This document shows positions 1 to 8,494 of a DNA stretch of 64,000 nucleotides, piece by piece. This DNA is from Terracoccus sp. 273MFTsu3.1. GTDB lineage: Bacteria > Actinomycetota > Actinomycetes > Actinomycetales > Dermatophilaceae. The stretch spans positions 1 through 64,000 of the forward strand of contig NZ_KB911821.1 in NCBI RefSeq assembly GCF_000383675.1, given 5' to 3'. The notes below the pieces were generated by a model. It did no database searches and was not told the origin of the DNA. It worked only from the letters and a program-made list of their open reading frames with translations. A program made the position numbers and the translations under genes. The first letter of the stretch is position 1; each line of letters opens with the position of its first letter.

Positions 1-218
1 GGAAGGTGTCGACCGTCGGCGTCGTGTGCGTCTCCTGGCAGCAGGTGTCCGTTGGACGACACCGGGCCGGGGAACGCTGCGACGTGCACGTCGGACCGGA
101 GATCCTGCAGTTCTGGATCGGCAACGAACTGCTCCGCACCGTGCGACGCGAGAGCACCGGATCCGTCCGCAACAAGCGACCCCTGGGAGGTGCCCTGACC
201 AAGACCAGAGCAGAATGA
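1..218 (+). CDS. 3' end of an IS481-like transposase/integrase (5' end outside window)
   Basis: The frame is open from the left edge and stops at 216-218, leaving about 71 residues. The segment reads like the C-terminal beta-rich tail of actinobacterial IS481/rve-type transposases: a GVVCVSWQQVSVG stretch, an 'AGERCDVHV' strand and a 'LLRTVRRE' ending. The DDE catalytic core would lie to the left of the window, so it cannot be checked. Directly downstream are short direct repeats that would suit an element terminus. The family call rests on pattern resemblance only. An intact transposase, a truncated remnant and a phage integrase tail all remain possible. Confidence 0.5.
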   Translation, partial: KVSTVGVVCVSWQQVSVGRHRAGERCDVHVGPEILQFWIGNELLRTVRRESTGSVRNKRPLGGALTKTRAE

Positions 219-233
219 ACACCAACAACGAGT

Positions 234-274
234 GTCAAGGATCAACCGACACACAACCGTCAACCATCAACCGA
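234..274. repeat. 16-bp direct repeat just after the transposase end
   Basis: Two copies of GTCAASSATCAACCGA lie at 234-249 and 259-274, differing at two positions and separated by nine bases. They begin 15 bp after the transposase stop. Repeated short motifs inside an IS end are often transposase-binding sites, so this may be the right terminus of the element. That role is inferred from position alone. Confidence 0.5.
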
Positions 275-280
275 ACCCGT

Positions 281-319
281 ACAGCCCCACCGGACAGCCC
301 CACCGGACAGCCCCACCGG
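281..319. repeat. Three tandem copies of a 13-bp unit
   Basis: The unit ACAGCCCCACCGG is repeated three times without mismatch at 281-293, 294-306 and 307-319. A partial fourth copy (ACACCGG) follows. The array is non-coding and sits 63 bp after the transposase fragment. It is a small tandem repeat that could vary in copy number between strains. Confidence 0.75.
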
Positions 320-997
320 ACACCGGTGGCAACGGGCGCGGAAACGGTGGGGGCTGGCCGGCGGGGTGCGACCACCGCCGGCCAGTCCTGCACCGAGTGG
401 TCCGCTCGCGGACCGGTCGGCACCCGGACGGTGTTGAGGGGAGAGCACGGGCCCCGGGGGTGGGAGTCGGGCCCGGTGCTCGTCGACCACGAGGGCCGCG
501 CCGTCCGCCGGGCCGCGCCGACCCTTCTCCCGAGAGGGGGCCTGCGGGCCCTGCCCCCAGTGTCCACCCGCCCACGCATGTCTCGTGAGGAAACCGCACA
601 GATCGGGGCAGTCAGGACACCGGCCGTCCGGGCCACGACGTCGCCGGACAGCGGTCGGGGCGGGTCCCGCCGACTCCCCCGGCAGAACCCGCCCCGTCCT
701 CACCCCCCAGCCGGCTCCCCCGCCGGTCCTACCCCGACCCGTCCCCCCACGGTCCTGGTCGGGCTTCTTCCCCCACAGCGACCACTGTGCCGTGCGGACT
801 GCAAGATCGAAACCCCCCAAATGCCGTGGTTTCCGCAAGATTGCCGCAAGCCGGACGACGGGATCCGTCGCGTCACGCTGCACAGGCCCGTCGTTAGGCC
901 CGTCCGTCTTCGTGACCTCCCAAGGCCCCGTGACGGCCCCGGCGCGCAGTAGGTTCCGGCTACTGCACGCTCGGGACCACCACATGGGAGATCACGT

Positions 998-1972
998 ATG
1001 CCACGCAAGCCCGCCCTGCGCTGGATGGCCGTCACCGCGGCCGCGTTCAGCGTCGTCGCCGCCGGGTCCTCCAGCGCGACGGTCAGCGCCGCCACGACCG
1101 GTGCCGCCGCCCACGCCCCCACGGAGGCCTCGCCGGGCGCGGCTGCGTGCGAGGCGGCGCCCGACGTCGCGCGCGTCCGCGCCGGCAGCACCGCCAAGGA
1201 GCCGGAGCTCTACTCCACGAACGAGGCGAACGCATACGGCGTCGTCAAGGACGCGCCACGGATGGCCAACGGCAGCGTCCACATCCCCACGGTCTTCCAC
1301 GTCGTCTCCGACCACGCGCTCTCGGTCGCCGAGAAGGCACGGTGGCAGCGGCTCATCACCGCGCAGATGACGGTGCTCAACGACTCCTACAGCGGCAGGA
1401 CGGCGCCGGGCGCCGCCGACTCCCCGTTCCGGTTCTCACTGGCGAAGATCGACTACACCGTCAACGCCCAGTGGTACACCGTCACGCCGGGCAAGACCGA
1501 GCGCGACATGAAGAAGGCCCTCTACACGGGCAACTCCGAGACGCTCAACGTCTACTCCGCCGACATCGGCGGGGGCCTGCTCGGCTGGGCCTACTTCCCC
1601 AAGGGCTACAACAACGGCCGCGACTACATCGACGGCGTCGTCATGCTCGACGAGTCGATGCCCGGCGGGACGGCCGGCAAGTACGCCGAGGGCGACACCC
1701 TGACCCACGAGGTCGGCCACTGGCTCATGCTCGAGCACACCTTCAAGGGCGCCTGCTCGGCCAGCGGCGACTTCGTGGCCGACACCCCGCGCGAGGCGAT
1801 CGCTCAGTTCGACTGCCCCACGGGCGCCGACACGTGCAGCGCACCCGGGCTCGACCCGATCCACAACTTCATGGACTACACCCAGGACTCCTGCATGAAC
1901 ATGTTCACGAAGGGCCAGGTCGAGCGGATGAACGACGCCTGGGTCGCCTTCCGCAAGGTCCCGACGACCTGA
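998..1972 (+). CDS. Secreted M43-type (pappalysin-like) zinc metalloprotease
   Basis: This 324-residue protein is an exported metzincin-type endopeptidase. Residues 1-30 form a Tat/Sec-like signal peptide (basic MPRKPALRW, then an Ala/Val core). The zinc site is HEVGHWLMLEH at 237-247: H237, H241 and H247 should bind zinc and E238 is the general base. A Met-turn segment (NFMDYTQDSCM) follows at 290-300. Several Cys residues suggest disulphides outside the cell. The start ATG is preceded by GGGAG seven bases upstream. No partner genes are adjacent and the substrate is unknown. The family is clear from the zinc motif plus Met-turn. Confidence 0.87.
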   Translation: MPRKPALRWMAVTAAAFSVVAAGSSSATVSAATTGAAAHAPTEASPGAAACEAAPDVARVRAGSTAKEPELYSTNEANAYGVVKDAPRMANGSVHIPTVFHVVSDHALSVAEKARWQRLITAQMTVLNDSYSGRTAPGAADSPFRFSLAKIDYTVNAQWYTVTPGKTERDMKKALYTGNSETLNVYSADIGGGLLGWAYFPKGYNNGRDYIDGVVMLDESMPGGTAGKYAEGDTLTHEVGHWLMLEHTFKGACSASGDFVADTPREAIAQFDCPTGADTCSAPGLDPIHNFMDYTQDSCMNMFTKGQVERMNDAWVAFRKVPTT

Positions 1973-2022
1973 CCGTCGCTGCCCCGCTCGGCAGATGGCG
2001 TATGCCGTGTGCTTCGGACGTC

Positions 2023-2054
2023 GGAGCCCGCCGGCCTCGTGGCCGGCGGGCTCC
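2023..2054. terminator. Strong bidirectional hairpin between converging genes
   Basis: A perfect 14-bp GC-rich stem (arms 2023-2036 and 2041-2054, loop TCGT) lies between the metalloprotease stop and the stop of the converging DinB-fold gene. There is no U-tract, as is common in high-GC actinobacteria. It is the natural terminator for both genes. Confidence 0.75.
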
Positions 2055-2080
2055 AGTGCGCTCGGGTGCGTTCCGTGCGG

Positions 2081-2887
2081 TCAGAAGCCCGGGAAGATCG
2101 CCCGCAGCGCCGGCAGGTGCTCGGCGCCCGTGACGTCGTCGGGGGTGTGCTCGGCGTCGAGTCGGCCGTAGACGAGGCGAACGAGCGACTCCGCGGGCAG
2201 CACCACGTCGGTGGCGTCGTCCGAGGACTCTCCTCCGGACGTCGTCGTGGCGTCCTCGTCGACGGGCTCGAGCCGGATCGTGTCCGCGTCGACGTCGAGC
2301 CGGAAGCGCCGCTCGGTCCCGTGCGTCCCGACGACGACCGAGGTGGGGGCGACGTCCGCAGACGGTCGGGCGGCGAAGGCGACCGTGCCCGGGAGCCGGT
2401 CGACGAGCAGGTCCACGGCCTCCGGCCCCACGGTCGCGGCGGGGTCGAGGACGACCTCGACGTCCCACGTGTGCACGGCGTGCTCGGCCAGCCGGGCGGC
2501 GGCGACGCCCGAGAGGTCGGCCGGTCCGCCGAAGAGCTCGACCTCGAAGGGCCAACCGGACGACGCGACCTCCTCGAGCCGGGCGACGAAGCGGTCGTTG
2601 GCCACGACGCTCTCGCTGACCTGGTCGGCCGGTGCCATGGCGTCCCACCGCGCCCACACGGCCTTGAAGGCGTCGCCGTCCGGGGCGCTGCCGTCGGCGA
2701 GACCCGCGTCGAGGAAGAGACCGAAGATCTCGGCCTGGCTCCCCAGGTGGGACGCGACCTGGGCGATGCTCCAGTCGTCGGGGTAGGCCCTGCTCTCGTA
2801 CTGCTGCGGCTGGACGCGGTCGAGGACGCCGCGGAGGCGCTCGTGGGACGTACGGACGGCATCGATCCAGGCTGCCTGCGGGGTCAT
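2081..2887 (-). CDS. DinB-fold, mycothiol-dependent maleylpyruvate isomerase-like protein
   Basis: This 268-residue protein opens with MTPQAAWIDAVRTSHERL and carries the DinB-type pattern of a helix bundle with W-S-I-A-Q-V-A-S-H-L near residue 45 and an 'LAEHAVHTWDVEVVLD' helix in the middle. The second His and the HxWD motif are typical metal ligands of the TIGR03083/TIGR03086 families, whose best-known member is mycothiol-dependent maleylpyruvate isomerase. The C-terminal third is the SCP2-like lid. The start is fixed by GGAG six bases upstream; an in-frame ATG four codons earlier is possible. It is encoded alone and its substrate cannot be inferred. A related protein occurs at 26627-27442. 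Confidence 0.8.
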   Translation of the reverse strand: MTPQAAWIDAVRTSHERLRGVLDRVQPQQYESRAYPDDWSIAQVASHLGSQAEIFGLFLDAGLADGSAPDGDAFKAVWARWDAMAPADQVSESVVANDRFVARLEEVASSGWPFEVELFGGPADLSGVAAARLAEHAVHTWDVEVVLDPAATVGPEAVDLLVDRLPGTVAFAARPSADVAPTSVVVGTHGTERRFRLDVDADTIRLEPVDEDATTTSGGESSDDATDVVLPAESLVRLVYGRLDAEHTPDDVTGAEHLPALRAIFPGF

Positions 2888-3178
2888 GGCTGGCTCCATC
2901 TGCTCTACGGGATAGGTTCTCAAGCGCCAACCGCCCGACGGCGTCCCCGATTCCCGACCGGCCGAGAGACGGACATTGTCCCCATCAGTCACATACGTCA
3001 CCGATTCCCGAGGCATTTTCGCGGGAACCGCCCCCTGCGCAACGGCTCGACCTATGGTGGTCGAGACCGGCCGGTCAGGACGTGGGGGCGTTCGTGGGGG
3101 CCTTCCGGTTGCGGCGGCGCGACCGCCGGGAGAGTGTCGAAGGTGACAGTGGGTGTGCCTCGAGGGGGTGGCTTGACG
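2888..3178. promoter_or_regulatory. Divergent intergenic region between DinB-fold and M23 genes
   Basis: These 291 bp separate two divergent genes, so both promoters must lie here. I see a short inverted repeat CTCGACC-N6-GGTCGAG at 3046-3065 and a purine-rich GAGGGG at 3162-3167 that can serve as the ribosome site of the M23 gene. I looked for the conserved core of a cyclic di-AMP (ydaO) riboswitch, which sometimes precedes wall-hydrolase genes, and did not find it. Confidence 0.5.
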
Positions 3179-4588
3179 GTGACAGACGCCAATGAGCGCA
3201 GTGGTCCGTTCGTCCTGAACATCAGGATGAGCGGTCGACTCGTGCCCTTCGCGACGATGCTGCTGCTGTTCGCCCTGCTGCCGTTTCTCGGGGGCAGCAC
3301 CCCCGCGCCCCCGACCGCCTCGGTCGTGCTCGCGGCCGGCTCGCCGGCCGCCGTCCAGGACGCCGCCGCCGTTGTCAGCCAGGCCCGCAAGGAGCTGACC
3401 GGATCGGTCACCGGCTCGCCGACGGTCGCCCTGGCCCCGGTCGACTCCGCCTTCAGCGCCGCCATCGGAGGCGGCCTCTTCATGTTCCCGGCCATCAGCC
3501 TGGCACCCGCCACGGCCCAGGCCATCGCGGCCCCGATCATCGGCCGCCCGCTGTTCATCCACCCGGTCCCGGGCGGCGAGACCTCGCCCTTCGGACCGCG
3601 CATCCACCCGCTCCTCGGTCGCCCGATGTTCCACACGGGCATCGACCTCGCCGCCGCCTGCGGCACCCCGATCCACGCGGCCGCCGACGGCACCGTCATC
3701 TACGCCCGGGTCTCCGCGTCGTGGGGTGGACGCACGATCATCCAGCACACCCCGACGCTGAAGACGGCCTACGGCCACCAGTCGAAGTTCCTCGTCACCG
3801 AGGGCCAGCACGTCACGCAGGGCCAGGTCATCGGGCTGAGCGGCACCACGGGATGGTCGACCGGCTGCCACCTGCACTTCGACGTCATCGTCAACGACCG
3901 CTACGTCGACCCTGCGCCGTACCTCGGCTTCGCGCCGTCGGCCACCGCCTCCGTGCCCTATGCCGTCGTCCCGCACCTCGTGCTCGACCCGGGCGGCCGC
4001 GTCATCCGGACCGTCGCCGACGGCGACGTGCCGATCCCCCAGGCGACCCAGGCACCGACCGACACGCCGAGCACGGGTGGTCGTCCGCCGACCACGACCC
4101 CGACGACGTCGCAGCCCGGGACCACGACAGGCACGCCGACGACGCGCCCCTCGACGACGACGAGCGCCCCGAGCCCGACGACCACGTCCAAGCCCACGCC
4201 CACCAAGCCGTCGCCCACCACGACGACGAGCTCGCCGTCCACGACGGTCCCGCCGACGACCCCGGCTCCGACCGCCCCGTCGACCACGACGACCGCCCCG
4301 TCGACCACGACGACCGCCCCGTCGACCACGACGACGGTGGACCCGCCCCCCGTGACCACGAGCGACCCGCCGCCCCCGCCGCCTTCGACATCGGTCGCGC
4401 CGAGCGCTCCTGCGGCCGCGCCGGTCGCGGCGGACCCCGCACCGTCACCGACGGCCACGGCGACGGCGACGGCGACCCAGGTGCTCACGGCGGCCACGGA
4501 GGTCGCGACCGCGATCGCGACGGCTGCCGACACGTCGACGAACCAGCCGACCGCCTCCTCGACGACGGCGGCCGAGGGCACGCCCTGA
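3179..4588 (+). CDS. Exported M23 (LytM-type) peptidase with a long Thr/Pro-rich tail
   Basis: This is a putative peptidoglycan endopeptidase of 469 residues. A short cytoplasmic start is followed by a membrane anchor or signal (about 21-40, LVPFATMLLLFALLPFLGG). The M23 domain spans about 128-252 with H152-x3-D156 and the H231-L-H233 motif, so zinc ligation looks intact. The tail, about 300-469, is almost only Thr, Pro, Ser and Ala, including three tandem APSTTTT blocks, and probably acts as a wall-spanning or glycosylated linker. GTG 3179 lies 11 bases after GAGGGG; TTG at 3173 is closer to it and is an alternative start. It may act in cell separation or wall remodelling. Confidence 0.85.
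   Translation: MTDANERSGPFVLNIRMSGRLVPFATMLLLFALLPFLGGSTPAPPTASVVLAAGSPAAVQDAAAVVSQARKELTGSVTGSPTVALAPVDSAFSAAIGGGLFMFPAISLAPATAQAIAAPIIGRPLFIHPVPGGETSPFGPRIHPLLGRPMFHTGIDLAAACGTPIHAAADGTVIYARVSASWGGRTIIQHTPTLKTAYGHQSKFLVTEGQHVTQGQVIGLSGTTGWSTGCHLHFDVIVNDRYVDPAPYLGFAPSATASVPYAVVPHLVLDPGGRVIRTVADGDVPIPQATQAPTDTPSTGGRPPTTTPTTSQPGTTTGTPTTRPSTTTSAPSPTTTSKPTPTKPSPTTTTSSPSTTVPPTTPAPTAPSTTTTAPSTTTTAPSTTTTVDPPPVTTSDPPPPPPSTSVAPSAPAAAPVAADPAPSPTATATATATQVLTAATEVATAIATAADTSTNQPTASSTTAAEGTP
4270..4332. repeat. Three tandem 21-bp coding repeats in the M23 tail
   Basis: Exact 21-bp units at 4270-4290, 4291-4311 and 4312-4332 encode the repeated seven-residue block of the Thr/Pro tail. Identity at every base, third positions included, shows recent duplication. 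Copy number is likely to vary by slippage, changing linker length without a frameshift. Confidence 0.8.
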
Positions 4589-4653
4589 GTCCTCCCGCCG
4601 TCGGGGCCGTGCCCGTACGTGACGACTGACCGGCCCCGTCTGCGACGGAGGAC
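4589..4653. terminator. Imperfect hairpin after the M23 gene
   Basis: GTCCTCC (4589-4595) pairs with GGAGGAC (4647-4653), and inside it CGGGGCC pairs with GGCCCCG. The structure begins at the base after the M23 stop. It probably ends that transcript before the glu operon promoter. Confidence 0.5.
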
Positions 4654-4745
4654 CGGGTGCGCGTCCGTCGTCGGGACTCCTCACGATTCGAGCACGCTCG
4701 GCGCGGAGGGTGCTCGCCGGTGCCCGGAGCCGATAGGTTTCCGGG

Positions 4746-5540
4746 ATGGACGACGTGAACCCCGACACCGCGGCGCCGAGCGATCGCACCCCGGACACGC
4801 CTCGTGACCCCATGGTCGTCATCGACGGCGTCAACAAGCACTTCGGTGACCTGCACGTGCTGCGCGACATCAACCTCACGGTCGGCAAGGGCGAGGTGGT
4901 CGTCGTCCTCGGACCGTCCGGCTCGGGCAAGTCGACGCTGTGCCGCGCCATCAACCGCCTCGAGACCATCGAGTCGGGCACCATCTCGATCGACGGCAAG
5001 ACCCTGCCCGAGGAGGGCAAGCCGCTCGCGCAGCTGCGTGCCGACGTCGGCATGGTCTTCCAGTCCTTCAACCTCTTCGCGCACAAGACGATCCGCGACA
5101 ACGTGACGCTCGGACCGGTCAAGGTCCGCAAGAAGTCCAAGTCCGAGGCGGACCAGCAGGCGACCGACCTGCTCAAGCGCGTCGGTGTCGAGGCCCAGGC
5201 CGACAAGTACCCCGCGCAGCTCTCCGGTGGACAGCAGCAGCGTGTCGCCATCGCGCGCTCGCTCGCCATGGGACCCAAGGTCATGCTCTTCGACGAGCCC
5301 ACCTCGGCCCTCGACCCGGAGATGGTCAACGAGGTCCTCGACGTCATGGTCGGCCTCGCCAAGGAGGGCATGACGATGATCGTCGTCACCCACGAGATGG
5401 GCTTCGCCCGCAAGGCGGCCGATCGCGTCGTCTTCATGGCCGACGGCCAGATCGTCGAGATCGGCACGCCCCAGGAGTTCTTCACCGCCCCGAAGAGCGA
5501 CCGGGCCAAGGACTTCCTCGGCAAGATCCTCACCCACTGA
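4746..5540 (+). CDS. gluA: Glutamate-type ABC transporter ATP-binding protein
   Basis: This 264-residue ATPase drives a polar amino acid importer. Walker A is GPSGSGKS (56-63), followed by a Q-loop ([10 protein letters not shown]), the signature [12 protein letters not shown], Walker [13 protein letters not shown] and the switch His (VVTHE). All are intact and the length fits the GlnQ/GluA family. The first 22 residues are extra; a second Met there could be the real start. However, TAGGTT at 4734-4739 lies six bases before ATG 4746, consistent with a leaderless transcript from the first Met. It is the first gene of the gluABCD cluster, with the other components directly downstream. Confidence 0.93.
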   Translation: MDDVNPDTAAPSDRTPDTPRDPMVVIDGVNKHFGDLHVLRDINLTVGKGEVVVVLGPSGSGKSTLCRAINRLETIESGTISIDGKTLPEEGKPLAQLRADVGMVFQSFNLFAHKTIRDNVTLGPVKVRKKSKSEADQQATDLLKRVGVEAQADKYPAQLSGGQQQRVAIARSLAMGPKVMLFDEPTSALDPEMVNEVLDVMVGLAKEGMTMIVVTHEMGFARKAADRVVFMADGQIVEIGTPQEFFTAPKSDRAKDFLGKILTH

Positions 5541-5642
5541 CCCACCCACCGAACCCACCGAACCCACCACCCACGGGACCTAGCGACAGGGAGCGGCACG
5601 CAGCACCGCGTGCCGCGAGCAACCACTCAGGGAGGAACCCAG

Positions 5643-6476
5643 ATGAAGGCACGACGAATCGGAGCCGTGGCCGCGGCTGCGGCACTGGCTCTCACGCTCG
5701 CCGCGTGCGGATCCGGTCAGCCCGCCGCCACCGGCGGCGGCGGCGACAGCGGACTCAAGATCGGCATCAAGTTCGACCAGCCAGGCATGGGCCTGAAGAA
5801 GGGCAGCGAGTACAGCGGCTTCGACGTCGAGGTCGCCAAGTACGTCGCCAAGGAGCTCGGCACGAGCGAGGACAAGATCACCTGGGTGCAGGCACCGAGC
5901 GCCCAGCGCGAGACGCTCATCCAGACCGGTCAGGTCGACTTCGTCGTCGCGACCTACTCGATCACCGACGCCCGCAAGGAGAAGGTCTCCTTCGCCGGTC
6001 CGTACTTCATCGCCGGCCAGGACCTCCTCATCCGTGCCGACGACTCGTCGATCACCGGCCCGGACAGCCTCACCGGCAAGAAGCTCTGCTCGGTCACCGG
6101 GTCCACCTCGGCCCAGAAGGTCAAGGACAAGTACCCCGGCGTGCAGCTGCAGGAGTTCGGCACGTACTCCGAGTGCCTCCCTGCCCTCCAGACCGGCGGC
6201 GTCGACGCCCTGACGACGGACGACACGATCCTCGCCGGCTACGCCGCGCAGGAGCAGTACAAGGGCAAGTTCAAGGTCGTCGGCAAGCCGTTCTCCGAGG
6301 AGAACTACGGCATCGGCGTCAAGAAGGGCGACACCGCGATGTGCACGAAGATCACGGACGCCATCAAGAAGATGATCAGCGACGGCTCGTGGCAGAAGTC
6401 GCTCGACGCCAACCTCGGACCGGCAGGCTACAAGCCCGGCGCGGGCAACCCGCCCACCCCGGCCGCCTGCTCCTGA
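5643..6476 (+). CDS. gluB: Glutamate-type ABC transporter substrate-binding lipoprotein
   Basis: This 277-residue protein is the extracytoplasmic receptor of the importer. The signal peptide ends in the lipobox LAAC, so the mature protein starts at a diacylglyceryl Cys followed by a Gly/Ser linker. The body matches SBP family 3: a first lobe with GFDVEVAKYVAKELG, the hinge strand VDFVVATYSITDARK and a ligand-contacting FAGPYF segment. Cys pairs near C161 and C182 resemble disulphides seen in the glutamate receptors of this group. AGGGAGGA at 5628-5635 fixes ATG 5643. The gene lies between the ATPase and the two permeases. Confidence 0.92.
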   Translation: MKARRIGAVAAAAALALTLAACGSGQPAATGGGGDSGLKIGIKFDQPGMGLKKGSEYSGFDVEVAKYVAKELGTSEDKITWVQAPSAQRETLIQTGQVDFVVATYSITDARKEKVSFAGPYFIAGQDLLIRADDSSITGPDSLTGKKLCSVTGSTSAQKVKDKYPGVQLQEFGTYSECLPALQTGGVDALTTDDTILAGYAAQEQYKGKFKVVGKPFSEENYGIGVKKGDTAMCTKITDAIKKMISDGSWQKSLDANLGPAGYKPGAGNPPTPAACS

Positions 6477-6490
6477 CTCCTTCCTCGTGC

Positions 6491-6521
6491 GAGCCGCGGC
6501 GCCACGCCGGCGCCGCGGCTC
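6491..6521 (+). terminator. Intra-operon hairpin between gluB and gluC
   Basis: A perfect 13-bp stem (arms 6491-6503 and 6509-6521, five-base loop) follows the gluB stop by 14 bases. Such hairpins after binding-protein genes often cause partial termination or protect upstream mRNA, giving more receptor than permease. That effect is inferred from position and strength. Confidence 0.7.
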
Positions 6522-6556
6522 GTGCGGGCCAGATCCCTTGTGCGTGAAGGAGGGAC

Positions 6557-7234
6557 ATGCTCGACATTCTCGAGAAATACAACATCCTCGAAGCCTTCTG
6601 GATGACCATCAGGCTGACGTTCTTCTCGGCGATCGGCGCGCTCGTCATCGGCACGGTCCTCGCGATCATGCGGGTGTCCCCGGTCGCGGTGCTCCGCCGA
6701 CTCGGTGCCTTCTACGTCAACACCGTGCGCAACACCCCCCTGACGCTGATCATGTTCTTCTCCCTCGCCGGAGTCGGGATCGTCCTCGAGGTGAGCCTCG
6801 TCGACCAGAGCTCCTCCACGTCGCTGCGCGACAACGCGATCCGCTGGGCCATCGTGGCCCTCGCCGTCTACCACGCGGCCTTCGTCTGCGAGGCCATCCG
6901 CAGCGGGTTCAACACCGTGCCGCTCGGCCAGGCCGAGGCAGCGCGCTCCATCGGGCTGACCTTCGGCCAGAGCCTGCGTGAGGTGATCCTCCCGCAGGCG
7001 TTCCGCGGCGCCATCGCCCCACTCGGCTCGGTGCTCATCGCCCTGACCAAGAACACCACGGTCGCCTCCGTCATCGGCGTCGCCGAGGCGTCGGCCCTCA
7101 TGAAGGTCATCATCGAGAACGAGACGGCCAGCGTGGCCGTCTTCCTCGTCTTCGCGCTCGGCTTCGTCATCCTCACGCTGCCCGTCGGTGTCTTCTTCAC
7201 GTCCCTCTCACGTCGACTGGCGGTGAAGCGATGA
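6557..7234 (+). CDS. gluC: Glutamate-type ABC transporter permease, first subunit
   Basis: This 225-residue membrane protein has about five hydrophobic helices. The cytoplasmic EAA loop (AEAARSIGLTFGQSLREVILPQAF, about 137-160) contacts the ATPase. It starts 'MLDILEKYNILEAFWMTIRLTFFSAIGA', as is usual for HisM/GlnP-type permeases. GAAGGAGGG at 6546-6554 is a strong ribosome site. The next gene overlaps by four bases (ATGA), so the two permeases are translationally coupled and presumably form a heterodimer. Confidence 0.92.
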   Translation: MLDILEKYNILEAFWMTIRLTFFSAIGALVIGTVLAIMRVSPVAVLRRLGAFYVNTVRNTPLTLIMFFSLAGVGIVLEVSLVDQSSSTSLRDNAIRWAIVALAVYHAAFVCEAIRSGFNTVPLGQAEAARSIGLTFGQSLREVILPQAFRGAIAPLGSVLIALTKNTTVASVIGVAEASALMKVIIENETASVAVFLVFALGFVILTLPVGVFFTSLSRRLAVKR

Positions 7235-8160
7235 GTGCCGAGAACGTCCTCTTCGACGCCCCCGGCCCCCGCGCCCGGCGCCGCCACGCGATCCTCACGG
7301 CCTTCGGAGTCGTCCTGCTCCTCGCGACCCTCGCGCTCGTGCTGTGGAAGCTCAACGCCCAGGGTCAGCTGACCGCAGCGCTGTGGTCGCCGCTCGTCGA
7401 CCCCGAGGTGTGGACCTCGTACGTCGTGCCCGGCCTGATCAACACCCTCAAGGCGGCCGCGGTCTCGATCGTCGCCGCGATGGTGTTCGGCGTCCTCTTC
7501 GGCATGGGACGCCTGTCCCAGAACGCCGCGATCCGCTGGTTCAGCGGCATCATCGTCGAGTTCTTCCGGGCCGTCCCGGTGCTGCTGATGATGTACTTCC
7601 TCTTCCAGCTCTTCGCCTTCAACAACATCTTCGTCGCGAGCCTGAACTCCTTCATGGCGGTCGTCATCGCCCTGACGCTCTACAACGGTTCCGTCATCGC
7701 CGAGCTCGTCCGCTCGGGCGTGTACTCGCTGCCGAAGGGTCAGTCCGAGGCCGGCCTCTCGATCGGTCTCACCGCGCCGCAGACGATGCGGTCGATCCAG
7801 CTGCCCCAGGCGCTGACGGCCATGCTGCCTGCTCTCGTCAGCCAGGTCGTCGTCATCCTCAAGGACAGCGCGCTCGGCGCTGCGATCACCTATCCCGAGC
7901 TGCTCCAGAGCATGCGGGACATGGGCACGGCCTACGCCACGGTCATCCCCGCCTACGTCCTCGCCGCGGCCATCTTCATCGCGCTCAACTTCGGTCTCAC
8001 CACCTTGGCGGGCCGGGTCGAGAGCCGGCTCAACCGTCGCGGCCGTGGCCCCCGCAGGGGTGCCCTGGCCACCGGGGTCACCGGGGCCGGCACCGTGGAC
8101 ACCCCCACCGACGGCATCGCCGGCGCGGGCGTCCACACCGGTGACGCGACGAACCGCTGA
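7231..8160 (+). CDS. gluD: Glutamate-type ABC transporter permease, second subunit
   Basis: This 309-residue protein is the second inner-membrane permease. The core has the same fold as GluC with its own EAA loop (SEAGLSIGLTAPQTMRSIQLPQA). Compared with GluC it has a longer N-terminal region with an extra transmembrane helix (about 27-45) and a hydrophilic 35-residue C-terminal tail rich in Gly, Arg and Thr that probably lies in the cytoplasm. The tail is not needed for the fold and may be lineage-specific. The ATG overlaps the gluC stop by four bases. The operon ends here, before the hairpin at 8181. Confidence 0.9.
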   Translation: MSAENVLFDAPGPRARRRHAILTAFGVVLLLATLALVLWKLNAQGQLTAALWSPLVDPEVWTSYVVPGLINTLKAAAVSIVAAMVFGVLFGMGRLSQNAAIRWFSGIIVEFFRAVPVLLMMYFLFQLFAFNNIFVASLNSFMAVVIALTLYNGSVIAELVRSGVYSLPKGQSEAGLSIGLTAPQTMRSIQLPQALTAMLPALVSQVVVILKDSALGAAITYPELLQSMRDMGTAYATVIPAYVLAAAIFIALNFGLTTLAGRVESRLNRRGRGPRRGALATGVTGAGTVDTPTDGIAGAGVHTGDATNR

Positions 8161-8180
8161 CGAGCCGACCAGCACCACCG

Positions 8181-8223
8181 TGGAGCGCCGCCGGACACCC
8201 GCCAGGGGTCCGGCAGCGCTCCA
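8181..8223 (+). terminator. Terminator-like hairpin after gluD
   Basis: Arms at 8181-8196 and 8208-8223 pair over 16 bases with one mismatch, with an 11-base loop, 20 bp after the gluD stop. It is placed to end the gluABCD transcript. Confidence 0.7.
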
Positions 8224-8271
8224 CGTCTGCGGCACTGGCAGCGGGCCACCAGCGGGCCGCACGGCAGACGA

Positions 8272-8307
8272 AGAAGGGCCCCGACACCATCGTGTCGGGG
8301 CCCTTCT
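8272..8307 (-). terminator. Terminator of the tRNA-Asn gene
   Basis: A perfect 15-bp stem (8272-8286 with 8293-8307) has a six-base loop and lies nine bases after the 3' end of the tRNA on the minus strand. On that strand the second arm ends in CCCTTCTTC, a weak pyrimidine tract. It also faces the glu operon, so it may stop read-through from that side. Confidence 0.8.
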
Positions 8308-8315
8308 GCTCGGTG

Positions 8316-8388
8316 CTCCCCCGATTGGACTCGAACCAATAACCTGCCGGTTAACAGCCGGCTGCTCTGCCAATTGAGCTACAGGGGA
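8316..8388 (-). tRNA. tRNA-Asn (anticodon GUU)
   Basis: The minus strand folds into a full cloverleaf of 73 bases. The acceptor stem pairs TCCCCTG with CGGGGGA (one G-T pair). The D arm contains AGCTCAATTGGCAGAGC, the anticodon loop is CTGTTAA giving anticodon GTT, and the T arm has the canonical GGTTCGAGTCC. The discriminator base is G, as expected for tRNA-Asn. CCA is not encoded. A strong terminator follows. Confidence 0.96.
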
Positions 8389-8494
8389 ATGCTGCTGCGC
8401 AACCATAGCAAAGCATCCGGGCGGGCGAGAAATCGGGTTCGGCGCGTCGCCGTCGGTGTCGCGAAGGGCCTCGGACCGCGCCGGGGCGACCCCC

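Larger units (their letters stand above)
219..997. other. Stretch of about 780 bp with no supportable gene
   Basis: After the transposase end I see the two short repeats listed separately and then GC-rich sequence. Several long open frames run through it on both strands. Their translations are Arg/Pro/Gly-rich, lack any domain and overlap one another, which is what random high-GC DNA gives. The last 100 bp must hold the promoter of the metalloprotease gene. The region could be decayed mobile DNA. Confidence 0.6.

Noticed and set aside
2888-3178. Possible ydaO-type riboswitch before the M23 peptidase
   Set aside because: The conserved cores of that riboswitch are absent; only a short hairpin and a ribosome site are visible.
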